A stretch of 64,000 nt of DNA from the NCBI GenBank assembly GCA_029641185.1, contig JAPWGK010000011.1, positions 1,240,001-1,304,000 on the forward strand, in the 5' to 3' direction. The position numbers were made by a program, and so were the translations under genes. Below the pieces are notes generated by a model. It was not told the DNA's origin. It did not search any database and saw only the letters and a list, made by a program, of their open reading frames with translations. Each line of letters begins with the position of its first letter. The stretch's first letter is position 1. Shown in pieces: positions 12,781 to 26,100 of the stretch. The stretch is from Pseudofabraea citricarpa. Lineage: Eukaryota; Ascomycota; Leotiomycetes; Helotiales; Dermateaceae.

Positions 12781-13941
12781 AAGTATGTTGGGCAGGAGTT
12801 TGATTTGGGGCATACTTGAAGCTTCTGGGAAAAAGATGCGATCTAGTGGAGGACTTCTTGTCTTTCGATGGTGCAGTGGGTATACAATGGCGCAGCGGGT
12901 ATAAAAGCAACTCATCCAACAAATTGAAAATTCCTTGTTTATAACTTCGATCATCAATTCATTGACTACTACTTGTACCTATCTATTACGGCTTATTATA
13001 CTAAACCCACCAAACCCTAAAGTGACTTAGCATACTAGGTAGGATAAATATGACTCAGTGAGAGAAACGGAGGCAAAAGAAGTTTAAAGCAAAAATAGTA
13101 AGGATACCTCGTAAGGACTAGATTAGTAACAGATTATGCCATGCGGAGTATCACATGCCACTCCGATTGGCGTTTGTTTCCACCAAGTCTCCTCAGGTAT
13201 TGTTTGTTTTCCAAACTTGTGCAGTGTTGTGCTCAAGATTAAAACAAGCTAAGTTGAGCTAAGAAACTTTTTTAGTTCTTTCTATCATGGCTTTGACGGT
13301 CATTCCGTCCCTTACCTAAGTACCCAGGTACCCTCGGACACCACTATCAGACGAACATGTGCCAGGCACGCCTAAGCGTGTGGCTGCAGTGGACACTGAC
13401 GCTTTCACGGATTTTGTGATGATGCTGATGGCTGGGTCATTGAATTAGTGACTTGCCCGCACTGCGATATTTAATTACTGGCCAGAGGCTTCGAGGTCAA
13501 AGTGTAACATGTTACCTATACACATGCACCACATGCTTCCAGCCTGAAGGGTGCCTAAGCGAGCGGTTGGCGGGGTTCGTTGCCTTGTGCGCGAGGCACG
13601 CATCAGCTAATCCTCGAGGTCGCGATCCGATCTCCATCGACGCATCACGAACTTCATGGCGTCTCGTACACCATAATACCTGGAAATGCTGCCCAAATGG
13701 CTGGGGAAGGAAGATCTGACCTCCGTCGCATTGACAATTCTGAAATGATGGGCGTTTGATCCTACAAATAACTCGCGTTCAGTTGGGTGGTGGCTGGGGG
13801 AAACTCCCAACCTCCTCCACAATAACCGGTGTCCGCCACTCAATGGATTGCATATACAGTCTCTTGCAGGCCGTAACGAGGCATTCTTCAGTCTCCTGCA
13901 CGACTTATTGGCCATCCTATACACACAATGGATCTAGGAGC
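12781..13941. other. Intergenic, upstream region of the DUF3433 gene
   Basis: No gene is supported. An alternative upstream start for the next gene exists at 13843 in the same frame. Short frames at 13453-13719 and 13607-13924 overlap on opposite strands without family resemblance. Confidence 0.4.
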
Positions 13942-16470
13942 ATGCGAAGTCCGGACTGGAACTGTACAGTGTAAGTGTTGGCATGATGCGCTGGCTTGAC
14001 CTGATGATCTCTTGCTTACTCCAGGTCCGGTGTAGACAGCCGCCCCCAACTCCAATCCAACACTTCGCAACATTCGATAACACCTGTGAACGCGCATCAT
14101 GATGACCCATCTTCCTCTTCGATAACATCAACTCCCTCCGACCCAACAACCGCAATTAGATGGTCCACGCCTCAGTCACGACTACTTACACCACCAGTGA
14201 CTCCCAAAACAACTGAGCCAGAGCACGTCCAAACACTTGCCGCCAATGAGACAGTATACACGCCTTCAATGCCGCCTATTGTACGTTTTGACGAAGAGCA
14301 GGTCAGGAGCTTGGAAGCTCAGGCATCTGAAAGACCTAAGGTCAATGATGTTGATCTGGATTCTGGTCCACCAACCCCGAGCAACGACGATACCCCATAC
14401 ATCCGCTTCGCCATCGATCAGTTGACTCGCGAGGAGGACATCAGAACGCTCGAGAGACAACCGTCTGGTTCAAGCGCTGACTCTTACCCGGTCGCTCGAG
14501 TTATATCTGATCATGGACTCGGCTACATAAAACCACAAAACAATGAAGATTTCAGAAAAGAGCTTGCAGCAGCTAGAAGAGATAGAGACGCTCTGCAAGG
14601 CGAGCAGGAGGAGGGAGGTCTTTTCAAGTTCAACGCAACTCGCCCTCTCACCTCGCACTCCAATCCGACGCTCACAGATCTCAACCTTGCTCTCAAACCT
14701 TCTTTCGACTCAGAAATCTTCATACCAGTCCCTCCGCCTCAAAAGACACCACGATACCCTGACCTTGCGTTTGTACCTACGATTATACGACCTCTTTCGA
14801 TGATTGTCTTGTCACTTTTATGCGTTTTAATGATTGCTGCTATTATCTTTTGCGCAGTACATTCTTCCCAGAACGACGGCCTTGCTCTATACACAGCCGG
14901 TATATATGGTGGGCGGTATTTTGTTTTCGGCTTTTTGCCGCAAATCTTTGCGGCATGTATATTTATATATGTTCAGGCAGTCATGGCTGCTATTACGAGG
15001 ATCATGCCATATACCTTGATGGCAATGGACGAAGCGACCAACAGAACCGGTGCCTTGTTTTTGGGCATACATCCAAGAAGTCTACTATGGCCAAGATGGG
15101 ATGGCTATTTAACGATAAATATTTGTAATTTGGGGTTCTGGTTATCTGTTTTTACGATACCTCTTCAGAGCTGTCTGTTTACTGTGTTACCCACCGCTGG
15201 AGGCTGGAAGTGGACAGCAGTTCAAGGCGTTGCGTGGACACTCGTTACTATCTATATAATCATTCTGGGAGCTACGATTACGACCTGTGTCTTTTTCTTT
15301 GGGAGGACAACTGGTTTGATGTGGGACCCTCGTTCACTAGCCGACATCATCTTAATGCTGCCACGGAGCAATATCTTGAGAGATTTCCCTGGTACTGAAA
15401 CGATGGAGAGCAAGCAAGAGATCAAAAACAGGCTAGCATTCAGAAGCGACAGACTTGGATACTGGCGAACACCGAAGCGGACCCAAGCAATGTTCTATTG
15501 TATTGGCGAAGAAGGAGCTTCGACCAGACAGTATACACTCTCGGCCGGAAAACTTCACGAGAAACCATTTGGAGAGATCTACCGGTCAGTGGATCTGGAA
15601 AATGTTGCGGATCTCTATAGCCCGCACACGCGGTTCCGCCATCTTCCTTGGTTTCTTCGCGATACCTTTGTTATACTTTGGTCTGTTGCTGCATTCATTA
15701 TACTTCTGGCATTAATCATCGTGTCATTTTTGCCCTCGTCTGCAATTCGCAAGGGATTTCCTCCTCATGTCCCTGTTGTGCCAACAGATGCTGGATTTTC
15801 TGCGGCAAATTTTCTGTACAGCTTTATTCCATCTATTTTGGGCATGATCCTGTATCTTCTTTTTCAACCTCTAGACATGGCATTTCGAAAGCTACAGCCT
15901 TGGGCCGAGCTCTCACAGCCAGATGGTGTTAACGCCGAGCAATCACTCTTACTCGATTATCCTGCTGCCTTCCCGGTATCATGCACCATCTCCGCGATTG
16001 GAGCAGGCCATTATCGAGTAGCTGTATTATCTCTGCTCTCTTTCTTCTTCGCCCTCTTGCCTGTCCTCTCAGGGGGCCTCTTCTTCGCTCTTACCACGCC
16101 TTCGGGGACTGTTCGTATGATTCCCAACCTCCCGGCCTTCTACGTCCTCCTCGTCCTTCTAATATTTTACTTCCTCGGCCTACTCCTGCTCATCCCCGGA
16201 CGCCACCGTATGCATCTCCCACACGATGTCGACTCTTTGAGCGAGATAATCAGTTTTGTACATGGGAGTCGCTTACTCGACGACGCTCCTTTTAGGGCTC
16301 CAAGATCGAAGGCAGATTTAGTGACCCGTCTAATGGCTGTGCAAAGAGAAGGCGGAGTAGCAAGGTTTGCGTTTGGAGTTTACAAAGGTCGACATGGTAA
16401 AGAGTGCCTAGGCATCGACAGGATAGGCAGAATTGGTGCACAGGAAGTAATGGTCCTGAGTGGGCGATGA
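13942..16470 (+). CDS. DUF3433-type multi-pass membrane protein
   Basis: The exons are 13942-13970 and 14025-16470, giving 824 aa. The long open frame has no ATG of its own at 14086 (it is a GTG). A phase-2 GT-AG intron just upstream joins it to a short first exon. The start could be 13942 or the in-frame ATG at 13843. A Ser/Thr/Pro-rich cytosolic N-terminus of about 230 residues is followed by roughly eight hydrophobic segments in two groups of four (for example MIVLSLLCVLMIAAIIFCAV, and later FYVLLVLLIFYFLGLLLLIP). The two groups, separated by a soluble loop, match the duplicated layout of the fungal DUF3433 family, whose function is unknown. It probably sits in the plasma membrane or an internal membrane. 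Confidence 0.85.
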
Positions 16471-16994
16471 AAACGATCTTTCGAGTTTTCCGATTGGTAA
16501 ATTTAGCGACATGATTTAATGGTGTTTATGGGTTACTGGAATACGGGTTATGGGAAACGGACATGGGTTATGGGACGCATGAGCTCTTTGGAAGACTTCA
16601 TGATAAATGGCGTTTTATGATTGATGGTAGCTATGGTAGATGAGTACGGAGTATAAATAGTTAGGCTTGGTATATTTGTGAGAAATTATCTATCTATCTG
16701 TAGTATAGTGTAATACGGAAATGTTTTTTGGTGGTCATTTGTTCATTTGGTTGTTCTATAAACTATCTTTAAGCATTTGCTTTGTATGCCTCTCGAGAAC
16801 AGCCAGGCTTTCACTTATGCATATACACATCAGTTGATTGGACAAGATCTTTCTTATGCCAGGCATGTTTTGGGAAGAAATTCCCATGCGAGGGAACTGG
16901 CATATCAACTTATCCCAGGGAGCAATGTCCTTTTCGAAGAGATCTCTAAACACAAATACGGTATTATATCGCCCGAGAGGCTGTTTGTTCTATT
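16471..16994. other. Intergenic
   Basis: This is the 3' flank of the DUF3433 gene. It is AT-rich and contains one TACGGAGTA motif at 16645. A 151-codon open frame starting at 16777 has no family resemblance and overlaps other open frames. Confidence 0.4.
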
Positions 16995-17246
16995 ATGGCT
17001 TGGTTCGGCGTCAGCAATAGTAATCCGCGCCGAGGCTTGCCGGAGTCGACCACAGTGGCCGAACCGCGAAAGACCAAGAACTACGACGTCACAATACAGT
17101 ACAGATTCCATACATCCGATACGCCCGAACAGGAGATCTCTTTTCGCGGCTTCGATTCGGATTATGGCACGGATAATATTACCGAGTCATCGTCACTATC
17201 TTCTCGTCCGTGTGCTACAGCACTCAAATTGATTCTTACCACCTAA
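16995..17246 (+). CDS. Possible small protein, 83 aa
   Basis: This is an ATG-initiated open frame of 83 codons, beginning MAWFGVSNSNPRRG. Its mixed hydrophilic composition looks more like coding sequence than the overlapping frames do. It has no signal peptide, membrane segment or motif that I recognise. It lies alone between the DUF3433 gene and the Zn2Cys6 regulator. It could be a chance open frame. Confidence 0.3.
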   Translation: MAWFGVSNSNPRRGLPESTTVAEPRKTKNYDVTIQYRFHTSDTPEQEISFRGFDSDYGTDNITESSSLSSRPCATALKLILTT

Positions 17247-17542
17247 ACGGTACAATCCAAATCATCAGTCATCTCGCTAATATGTAATATCTTAACGATG
17301 AGCCCAGCCAGTGCTGGAATCTTCGTAATCATGGTATATCCATCTTTAAGGTGTCTTGCAGGATCCCACGTGCTAGGCTGCTTACTTGTATGCTTTTGAC
17401 CATACCTCGAATTTTTTGGTATATAATACTCTAATAGTTTTTTCATTCTGTTTGTTGGTTTCTTAGAAGACAAATCTTAATCAACATACTACCATTATTT
17501 CATTGAGTCCTCAAGCGGAAGAGGCAGATTTAAGCTCCAGCC

Positions 17543-19008
17543 ATGGAGAGTATGAAAAATATCTTCTCGGTGGTCGAAAATGAGGAACCCTCTCCCCGCC
17601 GAAGACACAGAAAGTCAAGAATGGGCTGCCAAACCTGTAAAAGACGCCATGTTCGATGCGATGAATTTTATCCCGTCTGGTCAGTCTTCCCCGTTACCAC
17701 ACCCGAGTCAAAAACTTAGATGATGCAGTCGTAATTGCTCGAGACTTGGACTTGCATGCGAGTATTCGCATTCTGCAGAAAGGATCCTCCAAACTGGAGA
17801 GAGTTCCCAATCTCAAGACCTGCAATCTGGTCAATCCGAGGCTAATTCCTTTCCGCTACCTTTTCTATCAGACCAAATCTCATCTGGAGATCAGCGTTTG
17901 GTTAGTCACTTGGTTTATCTGGCAGACAACTTAACAAATAATGGAATCAATGATTTGTCCCTATCTGTAAGAGAGCTTCCCTTGTAAGTTCTCAGTTTCA
18001 ATCCCCCAAACAGAAAATGACAATGTATAGGTTCATTGACCTTGGAAAATCTCACGATAGCATCAGGGAGGCACTCCTCGCAATTTCTGCCACCCATCTT
18101 GGCAAGCTAACCAGATCTGCGGAGCTTGATAACCTGGCGTTGGCTCATCAGACATCTGCATATAGTTGTCTTCAGGAATCTATCAATAACTTTTCTCAGC
18201 AGAATGCCGATGCCACTCTTGCAACATCTATAGTTCTCGCTTTCCAAGCACCAGACTGGTATGTCGCCTATTATCTACAAATTTTCTATATAGAAAGCAA
18301 AGGAAACAAGCTGATATTCTGTTCGACTGTTTAGGCGGGCGTGGTCTCGGCTCGTGCAGGGAAATGTTGCTGTGAGTAAACTCTCTTCAGACCAACTCAA
18401 CTGTGCTAATATAAGCTTCCTAGTTAATCACAGCTATGCGTCCATGGATCTCGCAATCTGTTTTCTACGAATATATCATTGAAACTCTCCGTCAATCCCA
18501 CACAAATCAAACCTCAACGCCAAACCGAGCGAATCTCGTACCATTTCAAAGCTTCAGTGAATGTCTCAATGCTGCCGCGTCTTTCATGGGTCAAAACAAC
18601 GAGTTGCAGCAATTACACCGTGATTTGCTGGTCTTTACACAGAATCTGCGCAATTTTCCGCCCGAGCCATCTTCGTCGGACCAATTCAAGATCGCTTTCC
18701 AGCTACGGTGCTGGCTTTTCTGGATGCCGGACTCGTATCTAAAGACTAGCGATCCCGATGTTAACATTGTTGTAGCTTTTGCATTTTTCAACAGTATGGT
18801 TTGGTCTGTAAGGGAATTTTTCCCTGCGGTCCCTGATGTTGTTTTTCGAAAGACGCGTTTTGGGGATATGCAAAGGGCTCTGGATAAGTTAGTTGCTAAA
18901 CGAGCAGTGTTACAAGGGGACGATAAACAGCTAGAAGAAGCGATTTCTTTGCTTGGAAGTACATTGGAGGTTGCTGATGGTTTAAAACTTGGCGAAAGGT
19001 TGGAATAG
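17543..19008 (+). CDS. Zn2Cys6 fungal transcription factor, 413 aa
   Basis: The exons are 17543-17679, 17729-17983, 18031-18258, 18335-18371 (37 nt) and 18424-19008; the total is 1242 nt. The N-terminal binuclear zinc cluster reads C-Q-T-C-K-R-R-H-V-R-C, then C-R-N-C and a final C in LGLACEY; its second half is supplied by exon 2. The middle region matches the fungal-specific regulatory segment (SIREALLAISATHLGKL), as in sterol-uptake-like C6 regulators. It is presumed to be a nuclear DNA-binding regulator with unknown targets. No biosynthetic cluster surrounds it, so the neighbours give no hint. Confidence 0.88.
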
Positions 19009-20948
19009 AAATAGAAAGGTTAAGGGGTTAAAAGCTAGACTGGTTTATACATACGGAGTAGCATGGGTTTTGATCTTCAACGAAGCTTGCACAACTTAGA
19101 CAAGAAAATCAGATTATGTTTTATTTTTCCTTTTTCTTTCCCGGAGATCGTCAACTTAACATGAATGATACCAATTATCTGAAGTCTTAAAAAAAAAGTC
19201 TAACCTTATTGATTAAACACTCGCATCGCTTAATGAAGCTTCGTACGCATAAAACATATGTTTTCGTGCATAAACTTCTTAAATCTAGCTGAACTCACCG
19301 CTCACCAGACATGTTATATTTTATCTCACTTTACCATTTCACTAATCATCCACCTATTCTTAACTTGTGTGACTCTGTTATATTTTACCGTAATATAGTT
19401 CTGTGGTATCTATAAACCTTACACTTTGAATTCGAGAACTACTCTAGTACTATTTATTATCATTTACTTCTAGTTTCTAAGCCGAGTTACCAAGGATTCC
19501 AGTTTATACAAGAAGGGGGCAATTTTCAGACTTGAGTTCGTCTTACGATTCAATATAATCCTTACAACCTCGTGGGGTATTCCATTCGGCTTTGACCTGC
19601 AAATTTCGAAACTCTAGTAGTCTTTTCCTTGCAACGGTTTCAAATCAGCTAACTATTCTAATATAATAAACAGGATAGATAAAGGATCTGTATGTCTTTT
19701 GTCGATACGCTCGCTAACTTAGCTATCTTGCTTTGGTTTTTAAATAACCCATGTGTGTAATAAAGCAGCAAAGTCTTAGAATTGTTTTCCTTGAATTTAA
19801 TATTGTTCTTCTATGCTCTGATCTCAGTCAACTCAAAGAAGGAAGATACAACTAAATTTGAATATTGGAAGATTGAATTCCGCAAGGTTTGTTTCCAAAT
19901 TGGAAATTCCAATCTAGTAAATATATTTCACAAAATGCAACTTGCATCATGAAGCTTTCCGAGCATGAAGACTAATATGGTATGGGTGCAATATATTTCA
20001 AAAAGGAAAGGAGCAACAAGAAACTGTGGTCTTCTGTTCACATGGCAGAGGATTGTTTCGAGTTGGTTCTTGAGTGCCTGGAACAAGACTGGGATGGGTT
20101 TATATCTGACATTGTGCCGTGTTTTGGGTTTTGGGGTGTGTTAGATCCAGTTGCTCGAAGTCTTGTGGCCAAGAGCATGCGATATTAAATATTCGGTGTG
20201 CTTGCGTCGCCTAAGGATGCACTTCCGTGGCTGTGCTTGGCATGTATCGCTCCTTTCTCCGGGAATTAACTGAACGATATGAAACCCCGAGCTGAAGGCT
20301 TGTGGCTACAAGATGGAGCTGCTAGGATTCTTTGCTGTGGTCCTATGGCAGTCCTTGGTGGAATTGTACGATAAAAACTTGATCTATAGCTGTTGCTGTC
20401 AGTGTTGACACAAACAACTTGTAGTTGTAGTCAGGAAATTTAGCGGCCAGCCATCAACTATTCGTTCCATGAATTCAAGATCATTTAGAAGAAGATATTA
20501 AGCAACAGAATTGATTTATGTAAGAACTCGTCTAGCCACCTGACAATCAAAGTACATGCATGTGTTTTGCATCTTCTTCGCAACTTCCCATGTCAAAATA
20601 GACCTCTCAAGCCAAATTTAAAGTCTTTTCATATTCATGAAATAATTTGATGTGGCAGGAAAACCGAAGGCTGACTTAAAAAAAGGGGGGTATATAATAT
20701 TTTTACTTAACAGTTCAGCTTTTGACCCAGACTAAATAGTTCTTATGTACAAGCAGAGCTCAAAACACAATATAAAACAACTTTGCAGATCAACTGTTGG
20801 ATATAAACCTTACAAAAAAAACAACGAAAAGAAAGTACAAACAACCTCAACTGCAAACAACCACCCACTGCTTATACTCCGCCTTATGTCTAAACTCCCC
20901 ACTCAATCCTTCCTCGACAGTTAGTTCAAAGTCTGCAGTAGCGATAAC
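19009..20948. other. Gene-poor AT-rich intergenic region
   Basis: About 1.9 kb of AT-rich DNA with long T and A runs. One TACGGAGTA motif lies at 19052. An ATG-initiated 68-codon frame at 19982-20188 is isolated, and I do not support it as a gene. I see no RNA gene or transposon. Confidence 0.5.
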
Positions 20949-21851
20949 TTAGATTGCTCGAGCGAGTTCGATCAAGTTTATGGCTCCAGGTTGACTTTGA
21001 ACATAGCGTGAGTTGTGTCCCAACATATTTCTCAAGGCATTGTAGAGTGGATCGTTGAGTTGAATCGGCTGTTGGTTGATGAAGAAGGTAACAACTTCTG
21101 AACAAGGTGGGGTTGTGAGACTTCCTGCGTAGGTAAAGAAAGACCCGTCATTGATCAGTGCAAGGATAGGATCAAAGTTGAGAGTTGTCAGAGCTAATGA
21201 GTCTCCAGCATTGGGAATCTGTGCGAGATTTCCCAAGACGCCATCCATAAGTGCGTCGCCAGCAACATCACTTGGCTCAATCATGAAGCCAACAACCATG
21301 AAGTTACCAGGATTGTCTATTCAAGTCAGTATATTGAAAACAAAAGTCGGGCTAGAAAACATACCAATCGATTCATGGACAAAGTGGACTTCGCCAGGGA
21401 AGTGCTCTCCCCGTAGATAATGCTCACTGGGGGTGTGGTAATGAAATTGAGCGAGACCAAAAGATTCGTTTCCAATAACTGTAGTGCCATGCACCTCGAG
21501 CTCGACAGTAGTTCCCAGATTGAGAAGTGTTGTATTGTTGGGTCCTTCGATTGTCATGTTGACAGATCCAGGCCCGGCAGTCGTTATAGTATCAGTGAGA
21601 TCAATTGGTGATTGACGAGTGCCGCTACCACAGGCAGAGTTGGCAGTGTCGAGTGTATGCCAAAGAAGTGGTCCTCTGGTGGAACCATAGTCAAAGCCGG
21701 GATCCTGGAAAGCTCCAGCACTGTTCTCTGCGTTGTCTGATCTCTTTGCCAGTTGCTGGCGCTTGTAGAACGGAGTTCCGTGTTGGCATTGAGCAAGAAC
21801 AGTAGATGCTGCAAGAGCGATTGTTGCGAAGGTGAAGCTGGAAGTATGCAT
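20949..21851 (-). CDS. Secreted alpha-type carbonic anhydrase
   Basis: This enzyme catalyses reversible hydration of CO2 to bicarbonate and here acts outside the cell. The exons are 21851-21365 and 21316-20949, with a 48-nt intron, giving 284 aa. A signal peptide (MHTSSFTFATIALAASTVLA) precedes the mature protein. Family landmarks are RQSPIDL (residues about 79-85), the zinc ligands H137 and H139 in QFHYHTPSEH and H156 in EVHFVH, and the substrate-site loop SLTTPPCSE near the C-terminus. All three zinc histidines are present, so activity is expected. Several N-x-S/T sites suit a secreted glycoprotein. The gene stands alone at the edge of a gene-poor region. Confidence 0.95.
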
Positions 21852-22835
21852 GATTGGAATGAGTGGCTAGTATTTTGAATGAGTTGATGAACAGTGGTGA
21901 AAATGATGCAGATGGGGAATGAATGTGATGTCCTTTGATAGTACTGATACCTGCTTCTCGAGGAAGATCCAACTACCTTATATACAAACCATATGTTCTG
22001 CAGACGAACTCATTACCATAGCCACACGGCCCCCGAGATTTCCAAGAGGAAGACCAAGAGGCACAATTGAGTTTTCCCACACTTCAACCTTTCATGCATT
22101 CTAGAATGGAGAACAGATCAGATGGCGGCACTCTTGGCGTGTTGTTTTGTTCAAAGCTCGACTAGAGAGAGAATAGGATCTAAGAAATTTAGAATCCTTC
22201 CGCCAAGACCCAAGGAATTAGAGGAACAAATCAGAAGCTCAAAACTTGCAGTACGTCAGAGCACTCCTAATTACCCCTGTAACCAGAGAATAAAATCACA
22301 ATTAGACTTTTACCAAGTGATCCTGGGCATCTCGTTTCGTCTAAGTTAGCCGAAGAATCATCGGCGGTAAGATGTGAAGGATCAATGCTGCTACGTTTAC
22401 TTCCATATGAAACGGCATCTGTTGCATCTGAGTACAATCAGCGTTGATGAACCACTTACAGGTCACGATATTGCACGATAAACACCTAAGATATGCCAAA
22501 AATACTTTTACCAAAAAGCCGTGGGAACCACACAGTTTGTGAGATCTGGGGAAGCACGTGGAATAATGTGTGTATCAAATCATGCTTGCCCTTGAATCTG
22601 ATGGCTGGGCGTCCTTACTGCGGGCAAGTCATACTCCCATATCCCAACACACTTGGGGTCAATGAATGACCTTGGCTATGATATCTCTTAGATATCAGGC
22701 TATAAAATTAGCCGGCTGACTCGTTCTATGCCAGTTTATTTAGCGAGGAAACAATTCAAAAGGAGGATGATACGCAGTACGGAGTACGCCCCTAGCACCG
22801 ACCTAAAGCCGGGAGCATCGGTACCGTACATCGGG
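21852..22835. other. Intergenic, upstream of the carbonic anhydrase gene
   Basis: This is presumed to hold the carbonic anhydrase promoter. No coding frame is supported. A TACGGAGTA motif lies at 22778-22786, close to the left arm of the long inverted repeat. Confidence 0.45.
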
Positions 22836-23130
22836 TAATCGTTGCCTTAGGCCCCCCACTGGCACACCCACCACCACCACCACCCCCAGTGGTAGTTGCC
22901 ACTTTTGAATAGGCCGATTTTTTGAAAGGGCCGACCCACTACTTACTTAATAGAGGAAGATGTTGAGGTTAAGCGAATCTGAATGATATTAAGCGAATAC
23001 CAGACTCACGTGCCTCACATATTATGCGCGGTCGGCCCTTTCAAAAAATCGGCCTATTCAAAAGTGGCAACTACCACTGGGGGTGGTGGTGGTGGTGGGT
23101 GTGCCAGTGGGGGGCCTAAGGCAACGATTA
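22836..23130. repeat. Perfect 101-bp inverted repeat with a 93-bp spacer
   Basis: The left arm 22836-22936 is the exact reverse complement of the right arm 23030-23130; I compared the arms base by base. The arms contain a (CCA)n-type tract flanked by C runs. Outside the arms the similarity stops at once. The spacer 22937-23029 carries no gene. A transcript across it would fold into a long hairpin. It could be a fold-back transposon, a MITE remnant or a recent duplication-inversion. I found no clear target-site duplication. Confidence 0.9.
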
Positions 23131-26100
23131 ACGGAAATGGCCCTACAGCGTACAGTGCTGTGCTGCATGTGCCTCGTGTAGCCATGCAGCCCAGAAAAGC
23201 TGGAGCCCACAAGAAACAAAAAACAAGAAGATTCATCTCACAATTCACGCTACGTCCATTTGTAATCAACAAAGCTGGTTCTTGGAATTCTCCAAATTGT
23301 TCAGGACAAGTTTTTGTAAAGTACTGTATTACCGGGCCTGCTGTACCCAATAGACTTTCGGCTGTTTCTCTTTTTCGCATTCGTAGTCGTGTCCGAGAGA
23401 TTACTGTTGTCTCGTCCACGATGCTCCGCAGTACTGCCGCGGGCTTAGGTATTCCAAGGCACACTCTTCTAAGTCTTCTTTTCTTCTTGTCTTCTTATTT
23501 CAAAACCTCAACTCGTATGTTTGCTCAGTTGACTTCCCAAGCCAAGTTCTTTTCAGTTCTACATTTAGGCTTAATGGTTTTCAACTTACAACCTAATACA
23601 TAAGGTATTACCAAGCTATTTTCGACGGAAACTCAAAAAACTCTTTTTTCTTTTGCCTTTTCTGCAGAGTCAGCTGCTGAGTTGATTCTAGTTCCCCATT
23701 CGACTCTACTCAACTTCGGAGAAAATAGCAATTATTAACCTAGGCATATATTCATAGTTGGGGTTTCAACTCTTTCACATTACTGAACCTTTCCCTTTAA
23801 GCCCTATCATTTCTGTTAACAAAGACAGAAATATTTTTGTAGTACTATCACGGGCAACGGCAAAGGTATACTTTATAATCGAGCGATCGTCCTTATCACA
23901 ACCGTTGGGGCGGCAATAATTGGGTTCTCTTCCTTCGGCACTTTTGCCGATGCGTCCGACGAAGGTCGATCTGCCTTCTTTCGAAGTCCGGCGTTCCTTC
24001 TGAACTTTAACACAACCAATAGTTCACCCTTTAATGCCAAAGTCTCACGGATAATGGATCATGGCGACTTCCGTGCTCTGCCTACCTTAATTAAATACGT
24101 CCCCCTAAGCTTATTATATCCGATCAACTAAACACACTAAATCCACGTCAGCTTCTCCTTGTTAAAAAAGTGGTACGAGATACGTTCCCAAATACTATTG
24201 GTTGATTTCTCACGATACCACCAAGAACGAATCAGTTTCTTGTGGCAAGCCACGAGAGTTCATAAACACTATGATATTCCAGTAATTGCGGTGCTCCCGA
24301 TTATGGAATAACTGACGCGTACATAATACCCAAAACTCTCTTGAATTTTTATTAACATGGTTATTAGAGAAAAGTGCATCATAGTTTCCGGGACTACGAA
24401 TGGCATCTGGGCGCGCTAGTTGTATTGTGCAGGCGAACGGTGAGAGTGGTATTCCCTCTTCGACTACATAACCTAGTCTAAACCCAGGCAGGATGTCCCT
24501 TACTTACCTCGCTTAATAGTCATAGGGGGCGGCCATACCAAAATAGAAAGCAAGCCGAATAATGCATTTCTTGCGCAGATACTATACAGTTTACCTACAC
24601 ATAGGTGTAAGAGTCAACGTGAACCAAATAACTGACTCGTGGGGAGTGCCCTTGTCAGCAAGAAAGCACAGCTCGAAAAGGTGTAGTAATTTTCGCCCAA
24701 GCACCGCCTGTAATGCCAATATGTCCATCACGTTCTGACATAAGATACCAATCGTCTGAAGTCTTTCTATACAGGGATCTGAATCTTGGGTTCTTGGTTC
24801 TAGAGTTGCGTTGTGCGTAATCGATCTAAGCCCTCTAATTAAAGTGGGAAGAACAATAGACCCGTTAGTAGCGGGGCAATTGGCATATGCTGCACAATTT
24901 TAAGTGTTTCCGACTCCCCTTGATATTTTCAACATCTCATCTCTTTGGTCAAGCCAAAACCCACGTTACTCAAGCGGGATTTTCGGTAGCTACCTCTTGT
25001 ATTAGATCAGGGGGTTGGCATACAGATAGTAAACTGTGATTGCTGCCTATAAACCCCACTTCGTAGTTGTTTTTTAGAGCTTGGAAATTATTGGGCCAAC
25101 AAGTAAAAGGTAGTAGGAGTCCAAACTAAAATCATCAAAAGATTGTCGGAGTTATCTCATATGGTAGTGCCCTTATTTCTGTGGTCTATTTATTCTGCAA
25201 CCAAATCCCTCAATTTTCAACTAACAGCCGGTGCCTTTCTTTCTTTTTTTCGCTGTACAATGTTTTGTCCCCAGCTGGTTCAACCCAAACTGCTCCGCCG
25301 GACTTTTCGGCAACCAGTTTATGTTAAGGTTGAGAACTAACGAATTATTTTTCGAAGTAGAGCTTGTCTTCGGACTAAATAATTAACAGCCCACTTGAAG
25401 GGTGGCCCGAATAGTTTAGTTGAGTCTATTTCTAACCGATAAGTATCATAAAATCGCTCAACACTCGCCCGTTCAGAAGGAGGGAGAGGTGGATGAAAGA
25501 AAGAGGCCCCTCAGGAAAATATCTTCAAGTCCAGATACCAAGATCCTGGGCACTACTTGGCTCTTGTCGCCCTTTGGTTCAATAAAGTCCAGTCAAGAAA
25601 TATAAAGGGGGCGTGCAGAAGTAGGTGCGCATGTATCTCGATCCCTCGCTACCGGCCAAAATTCTGCTGATTTATACTTTCAGAAAAATAGGGCCACTAG
25701 GGCCACTAGGGCCTCCAATGTTCCCCATGATCTCTCGATTTTCAAATCCAAGTTTCGCACTTCGGCTCGCACCAGCGGATCTTGAGCCTGTAACCGGGTT
25801 ATACTCAAAGACCAGTACCGTAGCATTGGAATTGGGCCTTGTAACCAGCGACCCATTATACAAGCTGTCAATGTTTCAGGTACTGAATGCCACAATACCA
25901 ACCACTTGGTTGCCTGGGTACGCTATGACAGTTGGCAGTCCTTGGAATGACAAGACAATTCTGATCGGTTAACTGCTTTATCTGCCGACGAATGCAGGCA
26001 TTGATTATTGGCGGATTAATGGTCATCTGTGCTTGCGGGATTGAGCGCGGAATAAAACTTTGGACTATAAACTGGTTAAAATATATGTCAGAGGTGGAAT

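Noticed and set aside
16777..17232. 151-codon plus-strand frame
   Set aside because: Low plausibility; it overlaps the better 83-codon frame at 16995 and has no recognised features.
22983..23603. Open frames of 206 (+) and 136 (-) codons over the inverted repeat
   Set aside because: They arise from the Gly/Pro-coding triplet tract of the repeat arm and have no ATG-supported family.
23600..26000. Nuclear copy of mitochondrial DNA
   Set aside because: I could read no mitochondrial gene in it, and the GC content seems too high; kept only as one possibility for the unassigned region.
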